Assembly: GCF_900129705.1 (NCBI RefSeq)
Contig: NZ_FQWO01000016.1
Coordinates: forward strand, 1 to 64,000
Length of the DNA stretch: 64,000 nucleotides
Reading direction: 5' to 3'
Origin: Flavobacterium granuli
Lineage (GTDB): Bacteria; Bacteroidota; Bacteroidia; Flavobacteriales; Flavobacteriaceae
Part shown: positions 52,510 through 61,085 of the stretch, piece by piece
Layout of the letters: each line of letters begins with the position of its first letter
Numbering within the stretch: position 1 is the first letter of the stretch
Notes under the pieces: generated by a model
Databases searched by the model: none
Seen by the model: only the letters and a program-made list of their open reading frames with translations
What the model was told of the DNA's origin: nothing
Made by a program: the position numbers and the translations under genes

Positions 52510-54141
52510 TTATTGACTTCTTAATCTACTAATGAAGTACGTGGGTGAAAGGCCGGTTCTGTTATTGAATGCCCTGGTGAAGTTTTGGGTAGAACCGAAG
52601 CCGCATTCATCGCTTAAAGCCTTGTTGGTATATTTACGGTATTTGTTTTCGTTTTTGAGTAATGCTATAATATGATCAATCTTTAAATTATTGATATAGT
52701 CAACGGTTCTCTTGTTGCGATAGTGCAAAATAATTTTTGAGGCGTATTTCATATTGGTGTTCAGTAAAATAGCCAATTTAGCTAAAGTCATGTCTTTTTC
52801 AAGGTATTTTTTAGTATACTCAAATTTTTCAATATTTTTTAGAATAGTGGCAATGAGTTCGGGATTGATATCCAGTTCATTTTCCCTAGCGCTATGGTAT
52901 GAAACTAACGAAGGCACTTTTTCGGGTATGCGATGCATCAACTCTTGAAATAATCTTTTATTTTTAAAATGCCTGCGCCCCAGTAGTCCTATGATTAGTG
53001 TCATTAGACTTACTACCCCTATCCAGTACTGCTCGCTGTTCTTTTGATTTTGAAGGAGTTTTTTGGTGTCGTATTCTTTGAGTATTTTTCCCGAAAGCTG
53101 TTTAAAATCTTTATGCAGCTGCTGATCTACTTTTATAAGGCTGCTGCTGTAGTATAGTTCTAACTCTTTGTTATTTTGTTGCTGATAATATTCAATTAAT
53201 AGTTCGTAGGCTTCCCGTAAATCCGGTCGGATGTACTTTTGTTTCTGAAAAGCTTCATCTATCTTTTTAAGATAGGCTAAGGCCTTTTGATGTGATTTTT
53301 TAGCCCAGTAGCTTTTTCCGATGTAAAAATAGGCGGTCGTTTCGTTGGCAAAATCGTGATTCTTCTTCATTTCAGCTACTACCGCTGTCAGTTTCTCTAT
53401 GGCATCGGGGTAATTGTGTTTAAAGTACTGGTTTATCCCTTCGGAATGGAGAAAATAGGCCTGCATTTCAGTGTTTTTAACACGAAGACCTTCGTTGAGG
53501 CCTTGTTGGTTAACTTGACTGCAAGCTTCATAATTGCCCAAGCGGTTGTAACATAGTCCTAAAGAGTGCAGTGAATTCAGATAGGCGCGTTCATTATTTT
53601 TCCTGAAGTATTTGACGCATTCCTGAAATAATAGGCTTGCATCATCATAGAATTCAAGGGTATATTTGATTTGGGCAATCGTGTATTTTATTTTATGAAT
53701 AAGGTAGTGGTTAGTGGTCTTTGAAATGTATTCGTCGGCAATCATGTAGTTTTCGAGGGCTTCCAACTTCTCTTTGGCATCATAGTGCTGAATTCCTTTT
53801 GTCATATAGGCCGATCCTATTAGTTCCAGATCGGCTGTGCGTTTGGCCGCTGTCAGCATGCTATCGGCATAGCTGAGCTGTAGTTTTTTATTAGTAGTAT
53901 AAATTAAGGCTTTATACGCCAGTGCCTTTTGAGCGAAGTTTTTCTCCCTTTTTGCCTTCGTTAACCAGGAGTAGGCATAAAGCCGCTCTTTGATACTGTC
54001 TTTTTCCTCATATTGGATGTTTTTGCTAAAATAGTTGTAGTCTCTAGTCGAAAGACTGTCCGGAATGATGAAATTATGGTGTTGTGCATGGGCATAATGA
54101 TACAGGCATAGCCATAGTATAACTAAGTATTTCTTTGTCAT
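52510..54141 (-). CDS. TPR-containing AraC-type transcriptional regulator (membrane anchored)
   Basis: The 543-residue protein has a signal peptide (LVILWLCLYHYAHA) and a periplasmic TPR array (about 60-340, e.g. LNSLHSLGLCYNRLGNYEAC). One membrane helix follows (about 372-392, WIGVVSLMTLIIGLLG), then a cytoplasmic AraC-type DNA-binding domain at the C-terminus (about 440-543, LAILLNTNMKYASKIIL, ALSDECGFGSTQNFTRAFNNRTGLSPTYF). It resembles a one-component trans-envelope regulator. It is divergent from the small lipoprotein gene. Two matching palindrome arrays, one in this divergent gap and one before the RteC gene, are candidate binding sites. Confidence 0.9.
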   Translation of the reverse strand: MTKKYLVILWLCLYHYAHAQHHNFIIPDSLSTRDYNYFSKNIQYEEKDSIKERLYAYSWLTKAKREKNFAQKALAYKALIYTTNKKLQLSYADSMLTAAKRTADLELIGSAYMTKGIQHYDAKEKLEALENYMIADEYISKTTNHYLIHKIKYTIAQIKYTLEFYDDASLLFQECVKYFRKNNERAYLNSLHSLGLCYNRLGNYEACSQVNQQGLNEGLRVKNTEMQAYFLHSEGINQYFKHNYPDAIEKLTAVVAEMKKNHDFANETTAYFYIGKSYWAKKSHQKALAYLKKIDEAFQKQKYIRPDLREAYELLIEYYQQQNNKELELYYSSSLIKVDQQLHKDFKQLSGKILKEYDTKKLLQNQKNSEQYWIGVVSLMTLIIGLLGRRHFKNKRLFQELMHRIPEKVPSLVSYHSARENELDINPELIATILKNIEKFEYTKKYLEKDMTLAKLAILLNTNMKYASKIILHYRNKRTVDYINNLKIDHIIALLKNENKYRKYTNKALSDECGFGSTQNFTRAFNNRTGLSPTYFISRLRSQ

Positions 54142-54314
54142 GTTTCTAAGAAATTTTGGGGATACTAATTAGAAAATGTATTAAAAACGCTATTCTTTGT
54201 AAAATAAATGTAGGAAAATAATTTGAAAGAAAGAAGTAATCCTCTCGTAAAAAAAAACAGTGTCTTTTTGTGTGGAACTGATTGATTTTGTATTTGTTGG
54301 TGTTGAATTTAGTG

Positions 54315-54358
54315 TATGTAATTCGCGAATTACATATAGGCGATTCGGGAATTGAATA
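54315..54358. promoter_or_regulatory. Tandem palindromic site between the AraC-type regulator and the lipoprotein gene
   Basis: The first unit (54315-54336) is a perfect 22-bp palindrome with core AATTCGCGAATT. The second (54337-54358) is an imperfect copy with core GATTCGGGAATT, centred 22 bp away. The same arrangement is found at 55822-55864. The rest of this 373-base gap (54142-54514) shows no convincing gene. Confidence 0.7.
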
Positions 54359-54514
54359 CTACTTGGTTTGCCGGAGTACAAGTGTCCCAGTAGCTTTGTG
54401 CTGAATTCAAACGGTTTTGTTATGAGTAAAACCAACAGCCACATTGTTCAGATTATCCCGGGAGAAATGAACTGATGAAAAAAGTAATCAGTAACATTTA
54501 AAACAGTAACAAAG

Positions 54515-54820
54515 ATGAAAAAAGTTTATTCAGGTTTCAGTATTTTTATTTGCCTTAGTTTTTTGGCGACCGTTAGTTCCTGTACTGCCGATGCTCCTTT
54601 TGAATCGAATGAGGGTTCAGTTATAACAACCGCCAAAAAAGCACTACTTCATTATAATGCTGAAGAAGCAGAGCAAATAACGTTAAACAGCGAGGATGCT
54701 GATGGGGCAGCGAACAGCCTTTCTAGTTATTCTACTCAAACAGAAGGAGAACAAATAATCGATCCAGACTGGAAGAAGCTTATCACCGGTTTTATTGATA
54801 GCGAGAGGGTTACCGACTAG
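54515..54820 (+). CDS. Small lipoprotein of unknown function
   Basis: The 101-residue protein has a clear lipoprotein signal (FLATVSSC, cysteine near residue 23). A short acidic, serine-rich mature part follows, with no Cys, no barrel pattern and no known domain; it ends DPDWKKLITGFIDSERV. A -7 box is not obvious. The tandem palindrome about 160 bases upstream suggests control by the divergent TPR/AraC regulator. I do not recognise the family. Confidence 0.75.
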   Translation: MKKVYSGFSIFICLSFLATVSSCTADAPFESNEGSVITTAKKALLHYNAEEAEQITLNSEDADGAANSLSSYSTQTEGEQIIDPDWKKLITGFIDSERVTD

Positions 54821-54853
54821 GGGTCTAAGATAGAAAGTTTATACGTTTAATTA

Positions 54854-54884
54854 AAAAAGACTATTCATTTTGAGTAGTCTTTTT
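54854..54884. terminator. Bidirectional terminator between lipoprotein and RteC genes
   Basis: AAAAAGACTA (54854-54863) and TAGTCTTTTT (54875-54884) form a stem between converging genes. Its last base is the first base of the RteC stop codon complement. Confidence 0.85.
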
Positions 54885-55735
54885 CAATTTTCATCCGCAT
54901 CGTCCATACGGATGATGAGTTTGTTTTTGAGTATATTCAGGAATTTTGTTCTGTCGGATTTTCGGTTTCTGATTTCGAGAAAAACCCGGTTGAATTGCCC
55001 TAAATCAGTATGAAATACGGTCTCAAAAAAGCCAATGACATCTTTAAGACTTAGGGCTCCGTTATTAAAAAGACCCTGCGTATGGAGGGCATATATCAAT
55101 TCTATCAGATCCACTTTGGATCCTGTCCATTTCAGGCCTGTAGCAGGCGGAGCAGGAGTGGAGGTCTTAAGACTCTTTTTTTCCAAGGATGCGATTTGCT
55201 CTTCCAGAAAGGTTTTTAGCGCGTCGTTGGCCAGTATTCTGGCCACCTTATAGTCATGAGAGGTCGAGAAGCGGTGGTCTATATGGAAGTATAAGCTGTC
55301 ATGCATTAGTTTAAGGTCGTATTTGGCCCTGATAAAGTATATATTATCCAGGCAGTTGTTAGCCGTGCGGTAGTAGCGGTAGAAGTCCTTATTTTGTTTG
55401 AAGTAGCTTTTTAATTTAAGGAGTTCTGCTTTATAATATTTATCTATTGTTTTTAGGGAACCCAATGGCTTGTTGGTTTCCAAAGCGTAGATTTCGTTAT
55501 AATAAATGAGTTTGGCCGCAAACTTTGGTTTGATGTTCCGGAAGAATTCGATTTCTTCTTTTTTGTTTAGTCGTTTGTATTTGATGAAAAAGGTTTTCAG
55601 TTGCTCCAGATAAAGAATGTTGCACTTTATCGCCTGCTCAGCATAGTCTATTGGATTTTGAGTTTGCAGATGAATTTGTTTTAACTGCTGCTCCAGTTCA
55701 GACATCAGGGATTCAGAGAATAATTTCATAGCCAT
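54884..55735 (-). CDS. RteC-domain protein
   Basis: RteC was defined as the activator of excision genes in the Bacteroides conjugative transposon CTnDOT. Flavobacteriia carry many chromosomal homologues of unknown role. The 283-residue protein has the family's helical N-terminus and the conserved C-terminal part: LKWTGSKVDLIELIYALHTQ, FNNGALSLKDVIGFFETVF, and FLEIRNRKSDRTKFLNILK. It has no signal peptide. Upstream lies the second tandem-palindrome site, so it may belong to the regulon of the TPR/AraC protein. No transfer genes are present in the window. Confidence 0.88.
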   Translation of the reverse strand: MAMKLFSESLMSELEQQLKQIHLQTQNPIDYAEQAIKCNILYLEQLKTFFIKYKRLNKKEEIEFFRNIKPKFAAKLIYYNEIYALETNKPLGSLKTIDKYYKAELLKLKSYFKQNKDFYRYYRTANNCLDNIYFIRAKYDLKLMHDSLYFHIDHRFSTSHDYKVARILANDALKTFLEEQIASLEKKSLKTSTPAPPATGLKWTGSKVDLIELIYALHTQGLFNNGALSLKDVIGFFETVFHTDLGQFNRVFLEIRNRKSDRTKFLNILKNKLIIRMDDADEN

Positions 55736-55821
55736 GGTTTAGGATTTACAAATTGACTTATTTGGGAATTGAATTGGTTGGTAAATCTATCTGATGGTTT
55801 TCAGGATTGCAAATAGTATGC

Positions 55822-55864
55822 TGTGCAATTCCGGAATTGCATAGTTCAATTCCGGAATTGCATA
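55822..55864. promoter_or_regulatory. Second tandem palindromic site, upstream of the RteC gene
   Basis: Two units with core AATTCCGGAATTGCATA are centred 21 bp apart. The first contains a perfect 18-bp palindrome (55824-55841). Sequence and spacing match the site at 54315-54358. It lies about 90 to 130 bases before the RteC start. Confidence 0.7.
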
Positions 55865-55974
55865 CCTTGTTTTTTGTACTAATGCGGTGAATAAGCTTTA
55901 TGTTTACCGCATAATTGCGGTGATCATTCAGTAGTTTTGCTGCTGGTAATTCCTTAGATTATTGAGCATAAAAA

Positions 55975-55994
55975 AAGAGGCGCAATGGCCTCTT
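55975..55994 (-). terminator. Minus-strand terminator for the TlpA/peptide region
   Basis: AAGAGGC and GCCTCTT form a 7-bp stem, followed on the minus strand by seven T. It lies about 360 bases past the last gene of the TlpA cluster. Confidence 0.7.
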
Positions 55995-56110
55995 GAAATT
56001 CTTCTTACTCATTTATCGTAAAACCCATAAGGGATGGATGTAGAGCGGCGATCTCAAAGGTGAATGCAATTCGACGTACATTAGCTTTAAGACAAGTGCC
56101 AGTATAATTC

Positions 56111-56219
56111 GAGGTCAGGAGACCTCGAATAGCGGGGGTTTCTTATTGCCAGTCAAGAAATTAAATCACACGTAATCAGCTTTCAGATAACTGGCAATAG
56201 TTCGAGGTCAGGAGACCTC
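56111..56219. repeat. Intergenic element with two copies of a GAGGTC near-palindrome
   Basis: Two identical copies of GAGGTCAGGAGACCTC (56111-56126 and 56204-56219), each followed by GAATAGC, enclose an inner inverted repeat TATTGCCAGT (56144-56153) / ACTGGCAATA (56190-56199). A third inverted copy of the 16-mer is at 39681-39696. The arrangement suggests a small non-coding mobile or REP-like element. The remainder of the 618-base gap (55736-56353) has the operator, the terminator and a GC-rich patch near 56265-56285, and no gene. Confidence 0.65.
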
Positions 56220-56353
56220 GAATAGCAGGATTATTTACTTAATTGATTTTGTTTGTGGGCACAAGCGAGACGCTAGCGCCAGCCTGGGAATTAGAAATAA
56301 ATTCAGGAACCGTTTTAATGAATAAATGGTTAGCGATTCAAATTGAAGTTAAA

Positions 56354-57304
56354 TTAAAATTCAATATCCATCCAGTAATGACATTCTTCTAATGTCCAAA
56401 TATTACTTTTCTGGAGAGGCAAATATAAATAATTATGAAAGTAATATGATTTACGAATGTAATCTTTTTGATATCTATAGGCTCTTAATGCTGGGACTGC
56501 CGCAATCGCTCCTATTTTTGAACTAATAAATTCATCATTCTTATACTTGTATTCTTCTTTTTTTAATAAAATAAAAACAACAAAAACACCGTCATTAGGC
56601 ATCTTTAAATTATAGCTGGAAACATCTACTTTAGTCCAAATTTTGTTATCTTTTTTGGCTATCAAGATGTCTTTTTCCAGTAGTGGTTTATCAGGGTAAC
56701 CTACACTATCTTTGGTATACAAATTAAATTTGAAGGGCAAATATTTTAAATTTTTTACCCCGCCAAAATCGCTGACGCCAAATAGCACTTTTTTTATTTG
56801 AGAATCCCCATTGACTTTTGGAATAAAAACGGCGGCTTTGCCTTCCCAACTAAAATTTATTGGGACACTGTTTAATTTTTCGAAAGAAGACAGTTCTAGC
56901 TTTGCGTTACTTTTTTTCGAAATAACTATTTCGTTTAAATCTTCTACATTATCATTTAAAAAATAGCTTTGCAATAAAAATTTAGTTACAATTTTTTTAT
57001 ACCCTAAAGAAGAGATTTCAATACTTTTAATTTCATTATTTCTGTATTTAAATGGAGGTATTTTAAAAATGCCTTGTTTATCAGAAATAACAAATTCATA
57101 TGAATCATTGATAAATATGAGTTTCGCACTTGCACCTTCAATAGGTAAATTTGAACTTTTTGAATAAACAGTTATTCGCGAAATTTGATTTATTTTAGAT
57201 TGTAATTCTTGGGAAAAAGAATTTTGTGCAAAAACAAACAGAATCAAATACAAATTCTTAAGGAAGAAATAACTATTTCTATTTCTATTTCTAAATTTTA
57301 TCAT
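56354..57304 (-). CDS. Exported protein with carboxypeptidase-like regulatory domain
   Basis: The 316-residue protein has a signal peptide (LYLILFVFAQNSFSQ). A CarboxypepD_reg-like beta domain (about 42-130) follows with ITVYSKSSNLPIEGASAKL, SDKQGIFKIPPF and SLGYKKIVTK. A longer C-terminal region (about 140-316) has no family I recognise and reads as beta-rich (FVVFILLKKEEYKYKNDEF). There is no TonB-type barrel. It is the last gene of the TlpA/peptide cluster, 70 bases after TlpA1, and may be a surface or periplasmic accessory protein of that system. Confidence 0.72.
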   Translation of the reverse strand: MIKFRNRNRNSYFFLKNLYLILFVFAQNSFSQELQSKINQISRITVYSKSSNLPIEGASAKLIFINDSYEFVISDKQGIFKIPPFKYRNNEIKSIEISSLGYKKIVTKFLLQSYFLNDNVEDLNEIVISKKSNAKLELSSFEKLNSVPINFSWEGKAAVFIPKVNGDSQIKKVLFGVSDFGGVKNLKYLPFKFNLYTKDSVGYPDKPLLEKDILIAKKDNKIWTKVDVSSYNLKMPNDGVFVVFILLKKEEYKYKNDEFISSKIGAIAAVPALRAYRYQKDYIRKSYYFHNYLYLPLQKSNIWTLEECHYWMDIEF

Positions 57305-57374
57305 ACTCTACATGGTATTTAAATAGAGGTTTTGGATATGCAAATAAAAACTACATAGTGATTATAAATTAGCA

Positions 57375-58814
57375 CTATCTTAATGAGTTAACCTGATTAA
57401 TTATGTTGTTAAATTGCAAATTATCTATAGGAGAAGGAGCGTTACTTAGAAACATTTTATTTGTACGGTCTAAAATGGCATATCGTGGGATGGTACTTAT
57501 GTTTAAAAAGCTTCCTAAATTAGAATATGTGGTTACATCAATCAGATATTGGTTTTTATCCATTCCTGATTTTTCTAATTCCGCTACTTTCTTTTTCCAC
57601 TTTTCAGGATCTTTGTCAATTGAAAAATAGAGAAATTCCACCTTGTTTTCCTGAATTAATTTATCTCTATACTTACTGCTCTTTTTTATTTCTTCAATAC
57701 AAGGCGAACACCAGCTAGCCCAAAAGTCAATTACTTTAATTTTATCGCCTTGCTGTTTTAAAACCTCACCCAAGGTTATACTATTCCCTTTTATATCCAT
57801 TAGTTTTGAATTTAAAACCTCTTCCGGCAATTGTGAATTAAACTTAATTAATCTGTCTCTTATTTGTACAAGAACTTCATTATATTTTTTTTCCTTTATT
57901 TGAGGTAAATAATTATTAATTGTCTTTTGTAAAAGATTTATATTTTCAGATTTCAAATGATTATCATATTCAAATAATGTTTTTGTAATAGCATACTCTC
58001 TAATATCCCCAGATAAATTTTTATCAATCAAATTCAACTGGTAATTCAGCTTTTCTTTTGAATATGCTTCTGACTTATCTTTTATTTTAGAAGCAAAATG
58101 CAGGTATTTCATTAAGGCCAGATGAAAAGATCCATTATCCTGCTGATCATTTCGATTAAACAGTTTAAGGTCTATTCCATTCAAGTACTTTGCATCATTA
58201 ATTGTGGCCTCTTCGGGAATACAAGACAATTGTGATTTTATATATTGAAATTTCAATACCATTCTCATCTTTCGAGAGAACATATCGGAAACTTTTTCGT
58301 TTTTAATATACTTTTCTAAAAAGGACATTTTTTTTTTGTAATTCTGTTCCAAACTTTGCTTATACTTCTCAACGCCTTCTTTTTCAGAGTAGCTTAATTT
58401 AGGTAAATGTAATTCGTCAAGTTTAGTAAAAAAATTATAGTGTGCAGCGTTAGGACCTTCAAAAACAAGAATATTCTTATCATTTAATTTATACGTGATG
58501 CTATCTCCAGGTGTAATATATACTAATCTCGGGGCAGTCATTGGCTTTAGCCCATAGAAACGAAATATTTTGGGGGCTGATAAACCAAATACAAAGTCTA
58601 AGTTTTCATTCTCATTTTTAGATTTCGTTAAAGAGGATTCTTTAAAATCATCGTTTTGATCTTCAGCCAGAATTACCCATTTCAATATTGTATCACTTTT
58701 TTCAATGTTTAAGTGAACGGTTTTAGGAGGTTCGTGTTTAATTTTGGTTCTCTGAAATCCAAAACCAATTAAAGCTATTGATAAAAGAATAATAATACTT
58801 AATATGTTTTTCAT
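57375..58814 (-). CDS. TlpA-like thiol-disulfide oxidoreductase (1)
   Basis: The exported 479-residue protein has an N-terminal hydrophobic signal (ILSIIILLSIALIGFGF), a long helical middle domain of unknown fold (about 100-330), and a C-terminal thioredoxin-like domain. The active site is C369-S-P-C372 in FWASWCSPC and the cis-Pro loop is in STIPRYAILD. Such proteins reduce or exchange disulfides in the periplasm. A Cys-rich leader peptide gene lies directly upstream, 88 bases away, so disulfide handling of that peptide is a plausible job. It is one of four non-identical TlpA proteins in the cluster. Confidence 0.9.
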   Translation of the reverse strand: MKNILSIIILLSIALIGFGFQRTKIKHEPPKTVHLNIEKSDTILKWVILAEDQNDDFKESSLTKSKNENENLDFVFGLSAPKIFRFYGLKPMTAPRLVYITPGDSITYKLNDKNILVFEGPNAAHYNFFTKLDELHLPKLSYSEKEGVEKYKQSLEQNYKKKMSFLEKYIKNEKVSDMFSRKMRMVLKFQYIKSQLSCIPEEATINDAKYLNGIDLKLFNRNDQQDNGSFHLALMKYLHFASKIKDKSEAYSKEKLNYQLNLIDKNLSGDIREYAITKTLFEYDNHLKSENINLLQKTINNYLPQIKEKKYNEVLVQIRDRLIKFNSQLPEEVLNSKLMDIKGNSITLGEVLKQQGDKIKVIDFWASWCSPCIEEIKKSSKYRDKLIQENKVEFLYFSIDKDPEKWKKKVAELEKSGMDKNQYLIDVTTYSNLGSFLNISTIPRYAILDRTNKMFLSNAPSPIDNLQFNNIINQVNSLR

Positions 58815-58902
58815 AATGCTATTTCTTACAGTTCAGACGAATATAGAACAAAATCTTAAGAAAAACTACCTTCTTTTTGAGACGGCTAATATTCTTTATT
58901 TA

Positions 58903-59055
58903 TTATTTAGGAGGATCTAAAGGACTTGAATAGTCGCATTTACAGGTATCTGCTCCGTCATTATCTGTACAAGCTAGAGTTTGATCACTACAACCAGAAA
59001 CAATAACTAGAGTATCGTCATTACATGTAGTACCTCCAGTCATAACATATCTCAT
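58903..59055 (-). CDS. Cys-rich double-glycine leader peptide B (leader partly broken)
   Basis: A 50-residue frame from ATG 59055 reads MRYVMTGG and then a core with five Cys (C11, C22, C29, C38, C40) and many Asp. It matches peptide A in the MRYVM-x-G-G/S part of its leader. The nucleotides further upstream still spell the rest of a leader (SLSNVISKLTR), but in another frame: relative to peptide A, five bases are missing between ACAAGA and TATGTTATG. The gene therefore has lost its full leader and either uses the internal ATG or is a recent pseudogene. It precedes TlpA1 in the same direction. Confidence 0.6.
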   Translation of the reverse strand: MRYVMTGGTTCNDDTLVIVSGCSDQTLACTDNDGADTCKCDYSSPLDPPK

Positions 59056-59212
59056 TTCTTGTAAGCTTGCTAATCACATTAGAAAGACTATTATTGATAA
59101 CAAAAGGGGGGGAATCTGGATGTGATTGTATCTGAAATAAAAACTCCTCGTTATCAACTATTATATCTTATTTTTTCAAATATTGAAAAAGGCAATTGAA
59201 ATTTTCGGTTAT
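59056..59212 (-). pseudogene. Decayed C39-like N-terminal fragment running into peptide B leader
   Basis: On the minus strand the frame reads TENFNCLFQYLKK, then TAA (59168-59170), then EEFLFQIQSHPD, and then passes straight into the leader remnant SLSNVISKL. It is a copy of the fragment at 61086-61217, with the start ATG changed to ATA, an internal stop, and its end fused to the peptide gene. The HPDY-type stretch resembles the N-terminal C39-like segment of Bacteroidota C39 or C39/VKOR fusion proteins. The gap from here to 59422 has no other feature. Confidence 0.5.
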
Positions 59213-59422
59213 AAATTATTTGTAAAATGAAAAAATAAAGACTTGTTTAGTTAGTTTAATATAGCAAACAGAAGTCTACATTTTTCCCGTTATTAAAAAT
59301 GTATTTGTTGTGTTTTTATACTGTTGGTTTATTTTTTGAACTGTAACTATTTGTATAAAAAATAAATAGTTTGGTTTGAGATTTGTTTATTCTTTTAGGT
59401 ACTTGGAGGTAGATATTGTGGA

Positions 59423-60610
59423 TTAGTTGTCAAATATTTCAGTAATCATGTTTTCGATTGCTTCGATGTTTTCTGCACTACTACCTATCCATCTGCCGAT
59501 GATATTGCCATCTTTATCGATTAAGATTTTTGTTGGAATTGCTGTTACAACATAGGTATCTTCAATTGTGCTTTTGTTTTCTTTGATTGAAAAATGTTTC
59601 CATTTTTCAATATTTTCTTTTTGTATTGTAGCTCTCCATAAATCTAGTTTTTCATCCTTCGTAACACTTATAATTTCAAAGCCTTTGTCTTTATATTTAG
59701 AGTACATTTCTTTTAGAAAAGGAAAATCTTCTCTGCAAGGACCACACCAACTTGCCCAAAAATCAAGAAGCACATATTTGTTGTTTCTAAATGAACTAAG
59801 TTGTAAAAAGTCAGCATTTACATCACTCCCTTTAAAATCACTAGCTAGGCTTCCAATTCTACTATTTTTAAAATAATTTAATTTTTCAGCCAATTGTTTT
59901 CCACCGTAAGATTTTTTCACTTCTGACCCTAATTTATTGTATAAATTTTCAATTGTCTCATATGGAATTTGATTATTCTCTTCTTCCAATATATAATCTA
60001 ACAAGTCAGGTGCTACAAATGAATTTGGATTTTTTTTTATAAATTCAAAATCCAATTGCTTATTTTTTTTTATACTTTGATCAACCAATTGATCCAACTG
60101 ATGATCAAGCGAATCTAAACTCTCTTGAAATTTAATTTTTAAAGATTTATCATTTGTTTCAATCATTTTAGCAGAATAAAGTCTACTCAATTCTCTGATA
60201 GAATCATTTTTTTTGCGATTTTTTTTCTTTTCCGTTGTATTTTGTAATACATTAAACTCATCGTTCGTTTTAGAACCATTTATAACTATAGTACTCAAAT
60301 CATCAAAATCGAGTTTAGCATTCATTATACACGGTTCCAAATAAAATACTTTTGAATTTAAATTTGTCATATAAAACCTAGCGTCAGTACAAATAATCGC
60401 TTTAACAGGAAAATCAATTTCTCCTTTAAATACAAATTTATTATTATGAATCTGTGAAGATTTGGTAATGCTCTTGCCATTGACGTTATATGTCAAATAA
60501 ATATTTTTTGAAACAGTATTTTTTGAGCAGACACCATTTAGCACAAAGTTGTGCTGCGCTACCAATTTAAATGAAAGAAATAAAAAGAAAATTGAAAGTT
60601 TTAACTTCAT
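59423..60610 (-). CDS. TlpA-like thiol-disulfide oxidoreductase (2), DUF4369-like N-terminus
   Basis: From ATG 60610 (MKLKLSIFFLFLSFKLVAQ) the protein has 395 residues with a signal peptide. The N-terminal beta domain (about 20-115, NFVLNGVCSKNTVSKNIYL) resembles DUF4369, which often precedes TlpA domains in Bacteroidota. A helical linker follows. The C-terminal redoxin domain has C289-G-P-C292 in FWASWCGPCRED and the cis-Pro in VTAIPTKILID, close to classical TlpA/ResA. It lies 90 bases after the peptide A gene in the same direction. Confidence 0.92.
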   Translation of the reverse strand: MKLKLSIFFLFLSFKLVAQHNFVLNGVCSKNTVSKNIYLTYNVNGKSITKSSQIHNNKFVFKGEIDFPVKAIICTDARFYMTNLNSKVFYLEPCIMNAKLDFDDLSTIVINGSKTNDEFNVLQNTTEKKKNRKKNDSIRELSRLYSAKMIETNDKSLKIKFQESLDSLDHQLDQLVDQSIKKNKQLDFEFIKKNPNSFVAPDLLDYILEEENNQIPYETIENLYNKLGSEVKKSYGGKQLAEKLNYFKNSRIGSLASDFKGSDVNADFLQLSSFRNNKYVLLDFWASWCGPCREDFPFLKEMYSKYKDKGFEIISVTKDEKLDLWRATIQKENIEKWKHFSIKENKSTIEDTYVVTAIPTKILIDKDGNIIGRWIGSSAENIEAIENMITEIFDN

Positions 60611-60700
60611 ATATACTAAAGATTTAATAATAAACAATAAACTTGATTCAATAAGATTTCTTGTTTATAAGACTAATTTATAGAATAAGAATACTAAAAA

Positions 60701-60898
60701 TTATTTACCGCAATCACCTTTACCACTACCATCCATTCTACCAGTGTACATATTACATGTTGATCCACAATCATATGCACTATAACAGGTGCCACATTTT
60801 TTTGCACTATCTCCACTACCAGCCATAACATAACGCATTTTGTTTCTTGTCAATTTGCCAATCAAATTAGAAAGACTCAGTTTTTTAATTTGTTTCAT
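60701..60898 (-). CDS. Cys-rich double-glycine-type leader peptide A (RiPP/bacteriocin-like precursor)
   Basis: The 65-residue precursor has a leader KKLSLSNLIGKLTRNKMRYV (4-24 region) ending in Met-Ala-Gly (25-27). This is the amphipathic pattern with a small-residue cleavage site known from Bacteroidota GG-leader peptides. The core (about 28-65) is Gly/Ser-rich with five Cys: C35, C38, C44, C48 and C63. It has no hydrophobic helix. Peptide B shares the leader but not the core. Neighbouring TlpA proteins suggest that the Cys form disulfides or are kept reduced for another modification. No modification enzyme is visible inside the window. Confidence 0.75.
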   Translation of the reverse strand: MKQIKKLSLSNLIGKLTRNKMRYVMAGSGDSAKKCGTCYSAYDCGSTCNMYTGRMDGSGKGDCGK

Positions 60899-61011
60899 AA
60901 TTTTTTAAAATTTAAATTTAATATTCATTTTTAAAATTACTCCACAATCACTTTAATCCATCTACCACGTGCACTTGGTTTCTTAATATACGAATGTAAG
61001 ATAAATTTTAT

Positions 61012-61068
61012 CAAAAATAAAGAGTAAGCAGAATAATCCTCATGCGATTTTATGCGAAGTTTATGCGA
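61012..61068 (-). promoter_or_regulatory. Promoter region of peptide A with three phased ATGCGA repeats
   Basis: On the minus strand TATTTTTG (61012-61019) fits the -7 consensus, about 115 bases before the peptide A start. No proper -33 box is present. Instead, three TCGCAT words (plus-strand ATGCGA at 61042-61047, 61052-61057 and 61063-61068) repeat every 10-11 bp, one per helical turn, exactly where an activator would contact polymerase. The gap 60899-61085 holds nothing else. Confidence 0.5.
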
Positions 61069-61085
61069 ATTCATCTAAAAAAACA

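Noticed and set aside
54190-54444. 84-codon frame on the minus strand upstream of the TPR/AraC gene
   Set aside because: It runs through the tandem-palindrome operator, has low-complexity composition, no family resemblance and no promoter. It is probably chance.
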